Assembly: GCF_036962685.1 (NCBI RefSeq)
Contig: NZ_JBALOP010000027.1
Span: 1 to 64,000 of the forward strand
Direction: 5' to 3'
Origin: Ferdinandcohnia sp036962685
Lineage (GTDB): Bacteria > Bacillota > Bacilli > Bacillales > Bacillaceae_L
Length of the DNA stretch: 64,000 bases
This document shows, one piece after another, positions 61,724 through 64,000 of the stretch; within the stretch, counting starts at the first letter, position 1, and every line of letters begins with the position of its first letter. The position numbers were made by a program, and so were the translations under genes. The notes under the pieces were generated by a model. The model ran no database searches, had not been told where the DNA came from, and saw nothing but the letters and a program-made list of their open reading frames with translations.

Positions 61724-62510
61724 TCTTTCCATCCAAATACTAGCTTCTATTGCCGTGGCAGTAGCAGGATATAGGCTAAAATCTTTAACAATTAGCGGGG
61801 CTGCTGGGACGATTATTGTAGGAAGTGCTGTGTCGATAGGATTTGGTTATCGTGGCTTACTGTTAGTAGGTGTCTTTTTTGCAAGCTCGAGCGTATGGAG
61901 TAAATTAAAGGCTGGAAATAAAGAAAATCTCAAAAATAAAGTGGCTAAAGGTGAGCAGAGGGATATCATCCAAGTCTTTGCTAATGGTGGAATTGCCGCA
62001 TTAGCAGGATTAATGTTTGCATGGACTGATTCATTGTTTTGGTTATACTTTTTCATTGGATCCATCGCAGCTGCAAATGCAGATACATGGGCTTCAGAAA
62101 TTGGGACACTTAGTAAGAAAATGCCAATTTTACTTACAAAAATGAAGCGGGTGGATGCAGGTACATCAGGTGCAGTATCAGTATTAGGAACGATAGCTGG
62201 CTTTTTGGGCTCATTTCTCATTAGTCTCATTTCATTTTTAGTTTGGCCTGAGCTTTCAGTAGTTCTGTTGGTAGGACTTACTTTGACTGGATTCTGTGGA
62301 AATTTATTTGATACCATTATAGGAGCAACCATCCAAGTCGTTTATAGATGCTCTATTTGTGGAATAGAAACGGAAAAAATGCTCCATTGTGGAAAGGAAA
62401 CGAACTATCTCAGGGGCCTTCGCTTTTGCAATAATGACGTTGTGAATTTTTTATCAATTCTCCTTGCTTCTGGTCTTGGGACATATTTCCTTTCACTTAT
62501 ACAAGGATAA
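61716..62510 (+). CDS. DUF92 (TMEM19-like) membrane protein
   Basis: 264 residues, about six membrane segments. Stretches typical of DUF92 are ANADTWASEIGTLSKKMPIL, VDAGTSGAVSVLGTIAG and GFCGNLFDTIIGA. It ends with Cys/His-containing loops (CSICGIETEKMLHCGKE). Relatives include prenyl-phosphate kinases such as VTE6 in plants; the bacterial substrate is unknown. ATG overlaps yqgN. Confidence 0.88.
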   Translation: MINLSIQILASIAVAVAGYRLKSLTISGAAGTIIVGSAVSIGFGYRGLLLVGVFFASSSVWSKLKAGNKENLKNKVAKGEQRDIIQVFANGGIAALAGLMFAWTDSLFWLYFFIGSIAAANADTWASEIGTLSKKMPILLTKMKRVDAGTSGAVSVLGTIAGFLGSFLISLISFLVWPELSVVLLVGLTLTGFCGNLFDTIIGATIQVVYRCSICGIETEKMLHCGKETNYLRGLRFCNNDVVNFLSILLASGLGTYFLSLIQG

Positions 62511-62552
62511 AATGAACAGCATAATCAAAAAGTATATCTAGGAGGGATTAAA

Positions 62553-62732
62553 ATGTTAAGCTTATTGACCCGAATAGCTTTACTTATTGGTGGGATTTAT
62601 GCTATATACAGGTATCGTTATCGCATTTTTAATCGGGTATTTGGTAATCCAGCAGTTCGACGTGTCTTTATCAGTTCGTCGATGAAAATCCCATTTATTC
62701 GAAATAGAATGATACACCAAGCCTTCCGATAG
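62553..62732 (+). CDS. yqgO: YqgO-like small protein
   Basis: 59 residues: MLSLLTRIALLIGGIYAIYR forms one membrane segment, followed by a basic tail (RNRMIHQAFR). ATG 62553 has a strong TAGGAGGG. Size and position between yqgN and gluP match B. subtilis YqgO. Function unknown. Confidence 0.85.
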   Translation: MLSLLTRIALLIGGIYAIYRYRYRIFNRVFGNPAVRRVFISSSMKIPFIRNRMIHQAFR

Positions 62733-62736
62733 AAAA

Positions 62737-62771
62737 GAAAACCTGTTGGCCCTCGTTCAACAGGTTTTTTC
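62737..62771 (+). terminator. Terminator after yqgO
   Basis: AAAACCTGTTG and CAACAGGTTTT around GCCCTCGTT, followed by T run. Confidence 0.9.
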
Positions 62772-62789
62772 GTTTTTTAAGACAGAAAT

Positions 62790-62820
62790 TTGGTAACTGT
62801 TATAGAAAAACGTTTATAAT
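62790..62820 (+). promoter_or_regulatory. Candidate promoter of gluP
   Basis: TTGGTA (62790-62795) and a perfect TATAAT (62815-62820), spacer 19 bp. Confidence 0.4.
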
Positions 62821-62851
62821 AAAAGAAACTTATTGGACGAGGGGGGATTTG

Positions 62852-64000
62852 GTGTTCAAGCAGGATTATGTCTATTGGAAAATGATTGAGAGGCTTCAGT
62901 TGGAAGGTGGTTACCGAATTCTCCAGTTATCAAAATCAAACAATGAAATCTGGTTAGAGGGGACACAAAAAAACAAACCAAGAATTATTCGCATTCTACG
63001 CCATGATCTTGATTGGAGCAATTGGATGCAGCGGGATATGGAAATCACAGCAGGAAGATTGGAGCAGTTAAGAAAACGACTATTTGCCCGCAAACTGGAA
63101 GCTCTAAATATTTATATCACGACATACCCACCTGTTGATGATTGGAAATATCGATTGGATAGCCCACTTGTTGCAGGTACTAAAGGTCTTACTACGCTAC
63201 ATACTGTTTTAATTGATTCTGACCAAAAGGATACAGGATTACAGGAAGTATCAAAGTTTGTTCATACTGAATTTGATTTGGATGACTCCATCTATATAGA
63301 CGTTGAGACGATTGAAACCATCAAACATGAAGTTATTACAGTTGCGAATAAGCGGATTTCAAGTGAAAAGGAAATTTTCCAAAATGGAAAACCGTTTTTT
63401 ACATATATCTTAATTGCCATTCAGTTAATTATGTTTGCAGTCTTAGAATTGCATGGAGGTAGCACAAATACGGAAACTTTATTGAAATATGGGGCAAAGG
63501 AAAACTTCCGGATCTTAAATGGTGAATGGTGGCGCTTTTTCACGCCAATGATTTTACATATTGGATTCATTCATCTTCTTATGAATACCTTCGCGTTATA
63601 TTATTTAGGGGCAGAAGTCGAACGGTTATACGGAAAACTGAGGTTTTTATTGATTTATGTTTTTGCTGGATTTGTAGGAAGTCTAGCTAGTTTTGTGTTT
63701 AATGCAAATATTTCTGCTGGGGCTTCCGGTGCTATTTTTGGATGCTTTGGTGCACTTTTGTTTTTTGGAACAGCTTATCCCTCTTTATTTTTTAGAACGA
63801 TGGGACCAAATGTGATTGGAATTATTATTATCAACTTAGTCTTAGGATTTATGATTCCTGGAATCGATAACTCGGGTCATATTGGTGGTTTAGTTGGTGG
63901 CTTTTTAGCAGCAAGCATTGTACATTTACCTAAGCGAAAAGAATTTGCGAAGCGATTAGGCGGACTTGTGGTAACAATAGCTACTGTTGGTGCACTTTTT
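62852..64000 (+). CDS. gluP: GluP/YqgP rhomboid intramembrane protease (3' end cut by the window)
   Basis: GTG start at 62852 behind GAGGGGGG. The first 180 residues are a cytoplasmic domain, followed by rhomboid membrane helices. Seen: HIGFIHLLMNTFALYYLGAE, catalytic Ser in SAGASGAIFG, and the His in SGHIGGLVGGF. In B. subtilis YqgP also acts with FtsH on the magnesium transporter MgtE. 383 codons are visible; the C-terminal TPR part of the usual roughly 500-residue protein lies beyond the window. Confidence 0.95.
   Translation, partial: MFKQDYVYWKMIERLQLEGGYRILQLSKSNNEIWLEGTQKNKPRIIRILRHDLDWSNWMQRDMEITAGRLEQLRKRLFARKLEALNIYITTYPPVDDWKYRLDSPLVAGTKGLTTLHTVLIDSDQKDTGLQEVSKFVHTEFDLDDSIYIDVETIETIKHEVITVANKRISSEKEIFQNGKPFFTYILIAIQLIMFAVLELHGGSTNTETLLKYGAKENFRILNGEWWRFFTPMILHIGFIHLLMNTFALYYLGAEVERLYGKLRFLLIYVFAGFVGSLASFVFNANISAGASGAIFGCFGALLFFGTAYPSLFFRTMGPNVIGIIIINLVLGFMIPGIDNSGHIGGLVGGFLAASIVHLPKRKEFAKRLGGLVVTIATVGALF

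Noticed and set aside
61847..62332. 161-codon minus-strand frame opposite the DUF92 gene
   Set aside because: Antisense shadow; the plus-strand protein has recognisable family motifs.

Overview
This is a 64-kb stretch of a low-GC Firmicute chromosome, almost certainly an endospore-forming member of the Bacillaceae. The gene order from yqxA-lepA-hemW-hrcA through dnaG-sigA to pstSCAB-rpmG-yqgN-gluP follows the Bacillus subtilis 168 chromosome closely. Sporulation-family genes (yqfC, yqfD, yqfQ, yqfZ), strong GGAGG ribosome binding sites, T-box control, a CIRCE operator, PhoP and Zur boxes and a sigma-W-type promoter all agree. No tRNA, rRNA, CRISPR array, prophage or transposase gene was seen. 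The window starts upstream of yqxA and ends inside gluP, so only gluP is cut.

Layout. 1-4000: three tandem hairpin repeats, yqxA, lepA, hemW. 4000-12600: the heat-shock operon hrcA-grpE-dnaK-dnaJ-prmA-rsmE-mtaB behind a perfect CIRCE operator. 12700-15300: deoC, a Na/Pi-type transporter gene on the minus strand, rpsU and yqeY. 15400-18400: a sigma-W-like promoter driving nfeD-floA-yqfB (membrane microdomains). 18500-25800: yqfC-yqfD-phoH-pgpH-ybeY-dgkA-cdd-era-yqzL, a dense run with overlaps. 25900-31700: recO, the T-box-controlled glyQ-glyS, ccpN and yqfL. 32100-36250: yqxD (frameshifted), dnaG, sigA and a hypothetical membrane protein gene. 36300-40150: an acyl-CoA dehydrogenase gene, cccA, trmK, yqfO. 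40180-45560: ispH and yqfQ (minus), cshB, nfo, yqfT (minus), yqfU. 45650-47800: Zur-controlled zinc uptake (zurA-zurM-zur). 47950-55420: yqfX, ispG and yqfZ (minus), yqgC, sodA, yqgE, pbpA. 55500-60060: the phosphate operon pstS-pstC-pstA-pstB-phoU behind a four-repeat PhoP box. 60290-64000: two small minus-strand membrane ORFs, rpmG, yqgN, a DUF92 gene, yqgO and gluP.

The coding content is ordinary core genome; the unusual material lies between genes. Two dispersed, structured, non-coding repeat families (here called A, four copies, and B, six copies) occupy many spacers, including three spacers of the dnaK operon. They share a hairpin module and include deletion derivatives. The most striking observation is a 147-bp structured element inserted into Stem I of the glyQS T-box riboswitch and flanked by a 6-bp direct repeat that looks like a target-site duplication. 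Other items worth a look are a poly-A frameshift at the start of yqxD, a set of five roughly 20-bp-phased short repeats after zur, and a 28-codon membrane micro-ORF.

Gene names rest on recognition of protein families and synteny by eye. No database search was run.
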